This document shows, piece by piece, positions 11,228-20,628 of a stretch of DNA of 64,000 bases. The stretch is taken from positions 1,984,001 through 2,048,000 of the forward strand of contig NC_063013.1 in assembly GCF_020509005.1 (NCBI RefSeq), given 5' to 3'. The position numbers and the translations under genes are program-made. The notes beneath the pieces are model-generated. The model was not told where the DNA came from. It did no database searches and saw only the letters and a list, made by a program, of their open reading frames with translations. Source of the DNA: Fulvia fulva (taxonomy: Eukaryota; Ascomycota; Dothideomycetes; Mycosphaerellales; Mycosphaerellaceae). The first letter of the stretch is position 1; each line of letters begins with the position of its first letter.

Positions 11228-11652
11228 GCTTTCTGCACTTTTAAAGGTCCATCACCTCAGGGTGGTGACACCTTTTTGTTTTGGGCAAGTGTGTGCTATG
11301 TGTGAGGTGCGAAAGCAGCGGATGATGTGGTGACAAGGTGGTAGTGTTGTAGCTAGCAGCAAGTTGGAGGCGTTTCTCGCTTTCTGATTGGACGCGCTGC
11401 TGCTGGTGACAGGGGTGTTTCTCGCCCTTGCGCTGTTAGCCAATGGGAGTCCGAGAAACACCTGTTGATGATGGTGCCAGGGCCGCACCGGTGAATGGTG
11501 GATGCTTTGCCCTGGCTTCGTTGTCGTCTACAGCATTGGTGGCTGCTGGTGGCCGTGTTTTGCGCCTGCTGGCGCTTCCAGAGAGGTGTCCGTAAAGATG
11601 AAGCCGTTCGGTGTTCGTTTCGAGATGAGGTGAGGCCGCTGCTGCGGGCTTC

Positions 11653-14600
11653 TCAGGCGTCTGTTGGCCCGTTACCTCCTGATGCGGCTGCAGAGGGCAC
11701 TGAGGTGCGTGGGTCCACGCCTTCCTCAGCCATATTGAGCAGCTTGACGAAGTGCTTGTGCTTCTGTGGTGGAAGCAGCTTGGTCAGCCCGTCTGCAGGC
11801 ATGTCGTTGGTGCTGAGATACTTGATCTCAATGTCTCCGCGCTGGTCTCGCTGTCGGAGCCAGTGGTGGTGGATGTCAACGTGGCGTAGCTTCGTGTCAA
11901 GCTTTTGCCCTTGTTGGTTGACAAGGCGGATGGTCTGCGTGTTGTCGCAGTACAAGTGGGTGCGCTGATTGAACTGAAGGTGTATCTCAGCGAAGACTCG
12001 TTCCCACTGTATGAGCTCTGAGGCGGCTTGCGAAAGCCCGAGTAGCTCAGCCTCTGTTGAGGACTTGGTGACAGTGATTTGTTTAGATGCCTTATAATCC
12101 ACTGGTCCACCGAACAGCATGAAGACCCAGCCATTTGAGCTGGTCCTGTCATTATTCATGCCGTAGGACGCGTCCGATGCTCCAAAGAACTCGTGGTTGC
12201 TACCGAGGTGCTCTGGTTGGCTGTGAAGGCCAGTGATGTGTTTGCTGGCGCCATATACAAGGCAGAGGTTCTTGGTCTCCAGGAGATAGCGCAAGCACTG
12301 ATCTGCAAGCTTGAGGTGTGTCTCAGTTGGCTTGGTCAGATACTGCGATAGCATGGACAAGGAAAAGGCGATGTCAGGCCGCGTGTGTGTGGCGGCGAAG
12401 TTGAGGGATCCTATACGTTGTTGGTACGCAAGGATGGCGATAGAGGTGGGTTGATGACCCTCTGGAACGGTCCAATCAAGGTGTTGATCTACTGGCACTG
12501 TCGTTTTGCGTGCATTCGTGGATATGCTGAATTTGGCGGCTAGCTTCTCAATGTAGTCTTCTTGAGAGAGCCACAGCAAGCGCTTGTTTCTGTCGCGCGT
12601 AACCTTGATTCCTAGGAACCAGGAGAGATCACCGAGCTCGTGCATCTCGTACTTGGCAAGCAGCCGCTGCTTGATGTTGGCAGCATGGGCCTTGTGCTTG
12701 CGGTGGTAGAGCATAACCAGGTCGTCAACGTAAAAGAAGAACATAACCTTGTTGTCATGGTAGATGCATTCGGAGTCCGACAGGGGTACTAGTCCAAGGG
12801 AGGCCAGCGTCTCGGTTAGGGAGTTGTACCACAATAAAGGGGACTCCTTCAGACCGTAGAGGGCCTTGACCAGCTTGAGGGCGTGTCCATGGGATGGCCT
12901 GTCGATTCCAGGAGGTGGTTGCAGATACATGGTGTATGGCAGGTCCGAGTTCAGGAAGGCGTTGACAACATCGAATTGTTCGGCTTCTAGGTCGAAGCTC
13001 GCGGCCATAGCACAGCAGAGGCGGAACATGCTTGCTGGCAGTGTGGCGGCGTATGTGTCTAAGTGTGTTCCTTGCAAATCGCCTCTTGCGCATAGCCTAG
13101 CCTTGAAGCTCTTCAGCATGCCGTGCTCGTCCAGTTTGTATTTGTACACCCACTTGAGCGGCAGTAGTGGCTGAAGTCCCTCCTCTTGCTGAGCATCCTG
13201 ATCCTTCTCTTCCTTTGTTGCCCATCTGAATGTGCCTGTTGCCAGGGCTTTGGCAAACTCCTTGGCCATAGCTTCGATCCACTGTTGGGAGAAGCGGTGT
13301 TTCATAGCGGCTCGGTAGTTAGAAGGTTCGGGCGGAAGGTCATCGCGGTGCATAGAGGTAGTGGTGTTGACACGCCTTAGAGGGCTGTTGCCTCTTCGTG
13401 TAGGGCTTCGATCGCTCTTGTCGCGATAGGCGCGTGTTCTGGGTCGTATGCCGGACATCTGGCCGATGATTACATTAGCGACCATGATCTGGTGCAGTGC
13501 ATAGTGGAAGTAGGCCGTTCGTAGGCGCTTTCCATTCTCTGTGACTGCATAGTTGGACTCCTCTGGTGTGTAGAGCTCTGGCTCCAGGGGGAAGAGTGGT
13601 GTGTTGGACGCGTTGTGTGTTAACGCGTCTTCTGGTGGTGTGAATGTGAATGGATATGGCTCGCGATCAGGGTCCGTGTTGCCCATGATCTCCTCACGGT
13701 CTTCTGCGGTGAGGGCATCCATTATCTGCTGCTGCAGGGTGTCGTAGTAGTCAGTGGTGTTGGGTGCTGACTGCTGTGTGTTGTCTTGAGTCACGTGATC
13801 TGTTACGTGCTCGATTTGCCGGTCTTTTTGGTTATATGTTGCTGACTCGCGGTGTTGCGGCCAGTGTGGTTCTTGCCCAAGGAGCTTTTGGTGGGCGTCT
13901 CGAGGTTGTTGGGTGTGCGGCTGCTGAGCCTGTTCTTCCACCCCCTCGGCCTGTGCTGTGTCTTGCTCGTGATGAGCGACATACAGGTCGTAGTATTGTT
14001 CAGGCTCTTCAGCCGGTTCCGCTGTTGCGATGTTCTCGACAGGGGTCGTGTACCCTGCTGTCAGGCGTGATGGGTCATAGAACGTGGTCTCATCGAAGAG
14101 GACGTCCTTGACTCGCATAACCCTATCTTTTGATGGGTCCCATACGCGGTAGATGTTAGTGGAGTCGTATCCCACAAGGTAGCCTATGAGCGCTCTCTCT
14201 TGGAGTTTCTCGCTCTTGCCAGGCTGATCTGGTCCATGGATGAACACGTATGCAAGGGAGCCATACACCACCATGTGACCCACGTTCGGAATTCGTCCTG
14301 TTGCCAATTCGAATGGGGTCTTCCAGCCCTTTGACTGGATAGGGGATCGCCAGAGGATGTACACCGCTGCTGCAGTGCATTCTGGCCAAAGCTTTTCCGG
14401 CAATCGTGCGTGGATGCGAATGGTTCTGCTCATGGTGATGATCAGAGCTCCAGCTCTTTCTGCTGGGTCCTGCGCAGGCGCGTATTCCGCGGTTGCGTGC
14501 CATTCAATCTTGTTGTTGTTAATGACTAAGCGAAACACCTTCCTAATGGCGGGCTCGTTGTCGCTGTAGAAGCATACGAACCTGCGACCAATGAAGTTGA

Positions 14601-16806
14601 TGAAGCTCAGCAGGCTGTTGAAGCAAGCCAACACCGATTGCTGATCCCTGTTCTTGATGGTGAACTGGAAGTGTCCATAGGTATCCAGATCGTAGAAGTG
14701 GACGAGGTACCTGTCACCGTTGTAGGCGACAGTGAATTCTGCCAAGTCCATGGCCATGTGGCCGTATGGGGTCATCACCCTGATGGGCTGAGACCGATTG
14801 TGCACCTTGTGAGCTTTGCTAAGCCCACATGCTCTGCAATGTGCAGTGAGGGGTGCGCTTGGACCATCGTTAATGATCACCCCCTCAACTCTGAGCGGCA
14901 ACTGCTTGATGCGTTCAGCGCCAATGTGACCAAAGATTTGATGCCACTGGCGGCCAGAGAGCTTTCGGTGTTTGATGGGGGTCCTGCTGGACGTAGCTGC
15001 ACCTTGAGTGCCCCCAGTGCTGTTCATGACTGCGAGAACGGTGCGATCACCATCCTCTTGAGTAGTTGGAGATGCTGCGCTGTTGGCAGGTTCATCGCCG
15101 ATGTTTGCACCCCTGCCAATAGTGCTGATGAAGTGCGCGTTGCGCATCTTTTCAGTGACCTTCGGCAGTACTAGGCCCTCTTTTGTAGGCCATTGGTAAA
15201 TGATGGGTGACTTAGGTGGTGTGACCACCTTGAAGAAAGGGATTGTACCAGTAGGGCGGTGTAGGTCCATCAATTTAGTGTCGTTGTGCCACATTGAATT
15301 GCTGCGTCCGTGCCACCAGAGTCCGGCTCTTTCCATGCGTGTGTGAGAGATGACGTTCACATGAAAGCCTGGGCAGTAAGCCACATCCAGCAAGGTGAAT
15401 GAATGGCCCCCAATTGACATATGAACGCGCCCTAACGCTGCAATTGGAAAGGTGGTTGTTCCAGCCTGGATTTCTGAGGTGGTGAGGCGCTCTGCAATGA
15501 ACTCTACACCCTCCTGGTCATGATGATTGATCACATGAGTGTCTGAACAGTTATCATACACCCAGCAATCCCTGAAGTTGACGCTCAACTTGCTAATTGA
15601 GCTAGAAAGAACAGTAAGGCCAACAAAGCCCTTATCGCTTGGTGATGCCTTCTTCGCATCAGCAATAGCCTTGTCACGTTCCTGGTCCTTGCGATTGTTG
15701 CGATTCAACACGCCAAGCAGACGCTCGCCGTCGTCGCTCAAGCAGTAGTTGATGAAGTTTTTCCAGTACTTCTTCCACTGCTCTGAGCGCTGATCCTTTG
15801 CTGGGCGCTTGTCGGGGTTGATCACATCGCATGAGAACAGGCCCTTGTGACAGGTGTCCTTGGGCTCGCCGGTGATGTTCCAGCAGCCGCTTGGCCTGTT
15901 GTTGTCCTTGTCTTTGTTCTTGTCGCCGCGGCTGCTGCCACGACCCTTGTCACCGCGGCTGTTGCCACGGTTGTCACCACGGCTGCTGCCACGGTCACCC
16001 TCCTTTTGACCAGCACCTGTGGGTGCTGTTTCATCCTCTGCTTCTGCTGAGGTTTCTCCGGAGAAGGTTGCGAAGACTGATCGACCGTTGGTTGTTGCTG
16101 GTGCGGTGTCGCGTATCCATTCGAGGTAACGCTCAGTAAGCTTTTGTAGTGACATTTTGTCACGCTTCCACTCGTTGTATAGAGAAGCACCGTAGGCTGG
16201 AGCCTGCTTCTGCTGAATAGCAAGTAGGAAGTGTCTACTAAGGTCGTCGTACTCGGCGTGGTTGCACTTAAGCATCTTGGTCTGCAAAACTAACCAGTCT
16301 GAGCACCAGTCATCGATTCTGCGTGCGCTAGCCTTCTGAAGCCTAGACAGCTCAAGCGTGAGCTGCCGCTTACGCAGCATATCGTCTGGACCATACTGAT
16401 CCTTGAGAGCCTGGTATTTCGCTCTGAGGGTGTTCTGGCCGTGCATTAGCTCTTGCCCTAGCTCTGTCGTCGTACGGATGAGGTAGGTAATGAGCTTTGA
16501 TCGCGCAGCAGCAAAGATGTCGTACATCCGTTGCCTTCGGTCTGCGTCTGTTTGTCGTAGCTTGATGAGATCTCTTGATGTAGCGTCTCCTGCCGTGTAC
16601 GCTTGTTGGATTTCCTCAAACGTCAAGTGAGTAGGCTCTGTTGGCTCGTTACTCAGTTGGTGAGGATCCACATACTTCCAGACATTCAAAGACTCTGCGT
16701 AGAGCTCTAGCTGACGGTCAAACTTGTCCCATTGGTCATGGCTCTTCAGAACCACGGTACCCTGAGGTAGGGCACCGGTAGTCACCGGCGTCTCGGTAGT
16801 GGCCAT
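11653..16806 (-). CDS. Copia-1 Gag-Pol polyprotein (intact)
   Basis: A single 1,717-residue frame encodes all proteins needed for copia retrotransposition. I chose the ATG at 16804-16806 (MATTETPV) because the upstream open codons contain no ATG, only TTG at 16908. Order: Gag with LRAKYQALKDQY, then an Arg/Gly/Asp/Ser-rich repeat (about 268-300); protease region with YDNCSDTHV (Asp 418); integrase with an HHCC finger (CRACGLSKAHK) and catalytic triad Asp 687 (AMDLAEF), Asp 749 (YSDNEP), Glu 783 (DPAERAG); RT with FDVVNAFLNSDLP and YVDD (1359-1362); RNase H with SSTEAELLGLS and DMPADGLTK near the end. I find no CX2CX4HX4C knuckle in Gag, and the protease lacks a plain DSG or DTG. Gag and Pol are fused without frameshift, as usual for copia. 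Confidence 0.97.
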   Translation of the reverse strand: MATTETPVTTGALPQGTVVLKSHDQWDKFDRQLELYAESLNVWKYVDPHQLSNEPTEPTHLTFEEIQQAYTAGDATSRDLIKLRQTDADRRQRMYDIFAAARSKLITYLIRTTTELGQELMHGQNTLRAKYQALKDQYGPDDMLRKRQLTLELSRLQKASARRIDDWCSDWLVLQTKMLKCNHAEYDDLSRHFLLAIQQKQAPAYGASLYNEWKRDKMSLQKLTERYLEWIRDTAPATTNGRSVFATFSGETSAEAEDETAPTGAGQKEGDRGSSRGDNRGNSRGDKGRGSSRGDKNKDKDNNRPSGCWNITGEPKDTCHKGLFSCDVINPDKRPAKDQRSEQWKKYWKNFINYCLSDDGERLLGVLNRNNRKDQERDKAIADAKKASPSDKGFVGLTVLSSSISKLSVNFRDCWVYDNCSDTHVINHHDQEGVEFIAERLTTSEIQAGTTTFPIAALGRVHMSIGGHSFTLLDVAYCPGFHVNVISHTRMERAGLWWHGRSNSMWHNDTKLMDLHRPTGTIPFFKVVTPPKSPIIYQWPTKEGLVLPKVTEKMRNAHFISTIGRGANIGDEPANSAASPTTQEDGDRTVLAVMNSTGGTQGAATSSRTPIKHRKLSGRQWHQIFGHIGAERIKQLPLRVEGVIINDGPSAPLTAHCRACGLSKAHKVHNRSQPIRVMTPYGHMAMDLAEFTVAYNGDRYLVHFYDLDTYGHFQFTIKNRDQQSVLACFNSLLSFINFIGRRFVCFYSDNEPAIRKVFRLVINNNKIEWHATAEYAPAQDPAERAGALIITMSRTIRIHARLPEKLWPECTAAAVYILWRSPIQSKGWKTPFELATGRIPNVGHMVVYGSLAYVFIHGPDQPGKSEKLQERALIGYLVGYDSTNIYRVWDPSKDRVMRVKDVLFDETTFYDPSRLTAGYTTPVENIATAEPAEEPEQYYDLYVAHHEQDTAQAEGVEEQAQQPHTQQPRDAHQKLLGQEPHWPQHRESATYNQKDRQIEHVTDHVTQDNTQQSAPNTTDYYDTLQQQIMDALTAEDREEIMGNTDPDREPYPFTFTPPEDALTHNASNTPLFPLEPELYTPEESNYAVTENGKRLRTAYFHYALHQIMVANVIIGQMSGIRPRTRAYRDKSDRSPTRRGNSPLRRVNTTTSMHRDDLPPEPSNYRAAMKHRFSQQWIEAMAKEFAKALATGTFRWATKEEKDQDAQQEEGLQPLLPLKWVYKYKLDEHGMLKSFKARLCARGDLQGTHLDTYAATLPASMFRLCCAMAASFDLEAEQFDVVNAFLNSDLPYTMYLQPPPGIDRPSHGHALKLVKALYGLKESPLLWYNSLTETLASLGLVPLSDSECIYHDNKVMFFFYVDDLVMLYHRKHKAHAANIKQRLLAKYEMHELGDLSWFLGIKVTRDRNKRLLWLSQEDYIEKLAAKFSISTNARKTTVPVDQHLDWTVPEGHQPTSIAILAYQQRIGSLNFAATHTRPDIAFSLSMLSQYLTKPTETHLKLADQCLRYLLETKNLCLVYGASKHITGLHSQPEHLGSNHEFFGASDASYGMNNDRTSSNGWVFMLFGGPVDYKASKQITVTKSSTEAELLGLSQAASELIQWERVFAEIHLQFNQRTHLYCDNTQTIRLVNQQGQKLDTKLRHVDIHHHWLRQRDQRGDIEIKYLSTNDMPADGLTKLLPPQKHKHFVKLLNMAEEGVDPRTSVPSAAASGGNGPTDA

Positions 16807-16958
16807 AACTGCAAAATGGGTTGTAGGCTGGTGAAAGTTCCACGCGGGTTCACTAGGCCTAGGGGATACTACTGCACTGGTTGTAGCAGTAGTGCTGTGA
16901 CGATGCAAACTCTGCTTTGGGGCTTCCTTGTCGCAGCGAATGTTAGTGAGCGCTAACC

Positions 16959-16969
16959 GGGCTCATAAC
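16959..16969 (-). promoter_or_regulatory. Copia-1 half-tRNA primer-binding site
   Basis: The plus strand reads GGGCTCATAAC directly next to the 5' LTR; this equals the anticodon stem-loop of initiator tRNA-Met (CAU anticodon). The element RNA therefore carries GTTATGAGCCC, complementary to the anticodon region and not to the tRNA 3' end. Drosophila copia and yeast Ty5 prime in this way with a cleaved half-tRNA. The similarity may extend into the D-arm (GAGCGCTAACC, 16948-16958). The leader 16807-16958 holds nothing else I recognise. Confidence 0.85.
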
Positions 16970-17176
16970 TATCACGTTAGAAGTGTGGGAAGTTATTGTA
17001 CGGGCTCATATAGGGTGTTTCAAAAGCAGGTTGTGTATTGCATGTGTCTATCTAGAATGGACAAGTGTTGCTCTTGAAGAGGCTGCAGGTGACTAATCAG
17101 TCACCTGATTCTTAGCGTACGTGGCCTCAAGTTTTGATGATGGGATGTTGCCCATGTGCACGCTCGGATCGCGACA
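16970..17176 (-). repeat. Copia-1 5' LTR
   Basis: 207 bp, by eye identical to 10402-10608. It lies next to the primer-binding site, so it is the promoter-bearing 5' LTR. The bZIP-like palindrome is at 17086-17107. No clear TATA box was fixed. Confidence 0.97.
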
Positions 17177-17181
17177 CTAGC
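17177..17181. repeat. Copia-1 target-site duplication, right copy
   Basis: CTAGC, the partner of 10397-10401. Confidence 0.9.
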
Positions 17182-20100
17182 TATACGCCTAGTAGTACGG
17201 CGCGAGTCTATATTTAATATATAGACTTAAGGATAAACTTAAGAATAGTAGTAGGCTACGGACGACGCTATCTAGTAGAGACTCGAGAACTTATAGCGCC
17301 TAGTTACCTACCTACCTACTAAGTTCAACTTATACGACCTCCTTACTGACGACGAGATTTAAGAAGTTAACGGTATAGCTATAGCGGTAGTCGACTACGA
17401 TAACGACGGCGCGACCGAGGAAGGCGAAGGAGAAGAAATATAATAAGTCGCGAAAACCCTCCGTATCCTAGTTAATAACTTCCTCTAACTCGACGCTAAC
17501 TAGCTCGTTAGGCTAATATAAGATCCCGAGATAGTAGCGGCTATTTACTTTATCCTACGCCGCGCCGAGTAAGAGTATAGGAATATAATATAGATAGCTA
17601 CTATCCTTTACGAACAACTAGGTAAGGTAGGGTAGGAACTCGGGAAATAGAAGCGCTACGAATAGTAGATACGTAACGAGTATAACGTATTAGTTAAGGA
17701 CCGCGACATATAGAAGACTAAGAAGGAGGAAGCTACTAAGTACCGTAATATATATTAGAAGGACTTAGGTATAGTACGAGTAGAGATAAATTAGGCTAAG
17801 TAGTAGCTTATTACGGTCTAGTAGAAACTCGACAACCTAAAGGATTAACCTAAACCCTCCTCTAGCGCCGTACTCGTAGTATAAAACAAGTCTCTAAAGA
17901 AGTAAGCTAAGGAAGCCCTATAATAGCTTAACGATAACGACTCTAAGATTAGGGCACTTGAATTAGACCTCGACATATATAAGATAGAGGCTTAAACCTA
18001 CTAGAACGATATCTAGGAGCTAAAGTAATCCTAGTAAAACTAGGTCGACGAGCTTAAGAAGTAACTCGAGGATCGTAGTAGGTCTAGGGTACGCTCGTCG
18101 CTATCTCGCGGAATGTTATAACGCCGCGTACTATAGAACGGTCGTGACTCTTTAAGAGGTAAGGATAATAAGGCGGAAGGTAGACGAGTAACTAAGAAGG
18201 GTAAGAAACACTCTCGTAAGACAGATAATAACGACTCGGACCCGTTATCCGAAGGTTTAGAGTTAGAGGAAGCCTCGGAGTCGGATAGTAATACCCGTGC
18301 TTATCGCCGCTTCTTCTAATAAGAAGAAGTAGGTATACGACTTCGAGTCTCTAGTTAAGTATAATACCGAACTTAGCTAGCCCTTTAAGACTTAGCGCGG
18401 TATTAATAAGCCCGAGAAGTTTATTAGTACTGTCGATAGTAAGCTATTAGGACCCTCCCTTAAGAAGTTCCTCTTAGAGTTAGAGACTATCGTCGACTAT
18501 ACGATCTTCCGTAATAAGAAGGTAGTATTAAAGTTTGTCTATAACCTTCTTACTTCTCCTAGCGACGCGTAGGAGTTAGTCGGACCTAAGATTCCTACTA
18601 TCTCTAGCGTCCTTACGAGTAATAAGAAGTTATATAAGGGTATTAACGACCTAATTTAAGAGCTCGCTAATCGCTATAGTAACCGTAACCCTATCGGCCG
18701 AGCCCGCGAGCGTATATACTCTCTAAAGATAGACGGTAAGGACACCTTCTAGTCCTTCTACCCAAAGTAGCGCTAGAACGTAAACATCCTAGGCCTAAAG
18801 GGTAAAGACGCGATAGACTACCTATAACGTAAGCTAATAGTCCGCTACCTTAATAAGTATCTAACGTATCGGCTAACCTCTCTTAGCGATATAATCGATA
18901 ACCTTTATTAAGCCGATAAAGACTTTAAGATCTTAGACAGCCTCTACCCCCGTAATAAGAAGCCTAAGAATAATAAGAAGGACGGTAAGGATAAGGACGA
19001 TAAGCTAGTAGGCGTAGCTCCCGGTAAGCTACCTCGTAAGGCCTAGTCGACCCGTCCTAAGCCCTTTAAGAGTAGTCTCGGTAAGACCTTAGACGAAGCT
19101 AAGAACACTCGCTATATACGCGAGAGCCTCTATAAGAAGTACCGTAAGCCCGGTTACCGCTTATAGTAGCGTACCTACGAGCTCTTCGAGTACGAAATGC
19201 CGGTACGTCTAGGTACTAACGCTAGCGGTACTAACGTCGTCGAATTACCGGCGGGAAATACGTAGTCTACTACTTAAGCGTAGAAGTAAGTAGATATAAA
19301 TAAGAACAGTCATATAAAGAATTAAGAGAAGTACTACTAGTAGAGCCTCTACTAGAAGGACTTAAGCTATTATTATATATTCTTAGGATAGTAGAAATAA
19401 AATATAACCTAGTTATTAGCTTATACCTAGTAATGCCGGGCGTAGCTAATAGGTAATATATATTGACTTTCCTTAATAACGGTACTAACTTAGATTATAT
19501 TAACTCTTCTTATACGCGTAAATATAACCTGCCCTTAACTAAGCTTAATAACCTATTAGTACTCGGATTACCTAATAGGTCTATAGCTACGGAAATGATC
19601 GAACACTATATAACTATAGAATTCACGCTTAGTAATAGCTATAGAGAAACGAGAACGTTCTAGGTGACTTATCTAGAATACGATATAGTACTAGGTAGAC
19701 CTTAGTACGATAAACATTAGCTAGGTATCTACTTTACCTCTAGTATAATAACCCTTAACTCGGAGTACTATAAGGAACATTGCCTATAGAGCGGTAAGCT
19801 AGTCTAGGTATAGAGTATTAACGATAAGTAGGAGCCTATAATTACTAAGTAAAGCCTCAAAGTAGCTCTAAAGACCCGGTTACTATATTAAGCTACCGTT
19901 AAAGAAGACGATAAAGGAGATCTAGTCTAGACTATAACTTCCGACGTAATTATAAAGTAACGACCTAAGCCCGAGATATCGACCGAGACGCCGCCCGTAC
20001 CGACACTACCGGATATCGATATCTAGGAAGTTAGCGAAGCGGCTATCGATAGAATAGCTAGGTAAAAGGGAGCTAAAGTATATATAATGTTCATTTTCGA

Positions 20101-20467
20101 TAAGAACGAACAATAGTAACTAGGGGATCTCCGTATAACGGACCCTTTAATAGTTTATACTATAAGTACTCGGAATATACGTAAGGTAGTAGTATATAGG
20201 CCTAATACTAGCTATAGGATACTATCCGATAATAAGACTATCGAACGACTAGATACTCGAGTAGCGGCGTTAGTACTAGTAGCGTAGCGTACTAGCCCGA
20301 CACTATCCGCTTATAAGATATACGTATAGTCTAATATTAATAAGTTTATAAAGAAAAAGGAGGAGATAATCGATCCGAAGGATTACCTCCTACCTATCTA
20401 TTACGAGTTTATATACGTCTTTTCTAAGTAAGATACGAAGGAGCTCCTACCGTATAGGCTAGGTATC
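17182..20467 (+). pseudogene. G3 gag and protease, up to RT start (decayed)
   Basis: Plus-strand continuation of gypsy G3. Gag (about 17200-19280) contains an acidic segment with YDNDGATEEGEGE (17390-17440) and a C-terminal SLYKKYRKPGYRL segment where a zinc knuckle may have been. A protease-like domain (about 19460-19760) reads FLNNGTNLDYINSSY with EYDIVLGRP downstream; its active-site Asp appears changed to Asn. The frame ends near the RT start (KELLPYRLG) where the G4 LTR begins. Stops are nearly all TAG or TAA. Confidence 0.75.
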
Positions 20468-20628
20468 TGTCACGGCCCTAGGCCTAGCGAATGTCTAGCT
20501 AGTACGTAGGTCACGTGACCGCACGTACTAGCGTAGTACCTCGGCTTATATATAGCCTCTATATACCTCGCGCTCCTCTTTCCTACGTACCTAGCTACTT
20601 TATATCAAGACGACTATAAACAGTTATA
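20468..20628 (+). repeat. G4 5' LTR (161 bp)
   Basis: It begins TGTCACGGCCCTAGGCC, the least mutated start in the family, and ends GTTATA. It contains the perfect palindrome GGTCACGTGACC (20509-20520) around an E-box. Confidence 0.9.

Larger units (their letters stand above)
10618..11652 (-). other. Copia-1 long 3' non-coding region
   Basis: About 1 kb between the gag-pol stop codon and the polypurine tract, long for a copia element. I see no credible coding frame. It includes two structured segments annotated separately: a tRNA-like hairpin module (10851-10952) and a perfect small hairpin (11207-11227). The rest shows no feature that I recognise. Confidence 0.6.
10402..17176 (-). mobile_element. 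Intact young Ty1/copia retrotransposon (Copia-1)
   Basis: A complete 6,775-bp copia element on the minus strand inserted into gypsy G3. It has two LTRs of 207 bp that I read as identical, a CTAGC target duplication, a half-tRNA primer-binding site, a polypurine tract and one uninterrupted gag-pol frame. Base composition is normal (CA and TG plentiful), unlike its RIP-ruined host. Identical LTRs and an open frame mean it inserted recently, after G3 had been mutated. A ruined relative of the same family lies at 52508-54560. It is probably capable of transposition, but I cannot show that. Confidence 0.97.
10060..20467 (+). mobile_element. Decayed Ty3/gypsy G3, split by Copia-1, 3' end lost
   Basis: A plus-strand gypsy copy. 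Its 5' LTR is 10060-10217 and its leader 10218-10396; then Copia-1 is inserted (10402-17176), and gag-protease sequence resumes at 17182. The uninterrupted equivalent in G4 near 20810-20860 confirms continuity across the Copia-1 insertion. G3 stops at 20467 at the very beginning of the RT region, where the G4 5' LTR begins; the rest of G3 is not found beyond G4. Confidence 0.8.

Noticed and set aside
11252..16223. Plus-strand and extra minus-strand frames over Copia-1
   Set aside because: Shadows of the long Gag-Pol frame or short frames in its 3' region; no motifs and no independent support.
16807..16908. Upstream extension of Copia-1 Gag-Pol by 34 codons
   Set aside because: The extension would start at TTG; the first ATG is at 16806, and the decayed relative supports no earlier ATG.
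19463..19663. A separate small gene of 66 codons
   Set aside because: It is the surviving open part of the G3 protease-like domain, followed in frame by EYDIVLGRP after a RIP-type stop.
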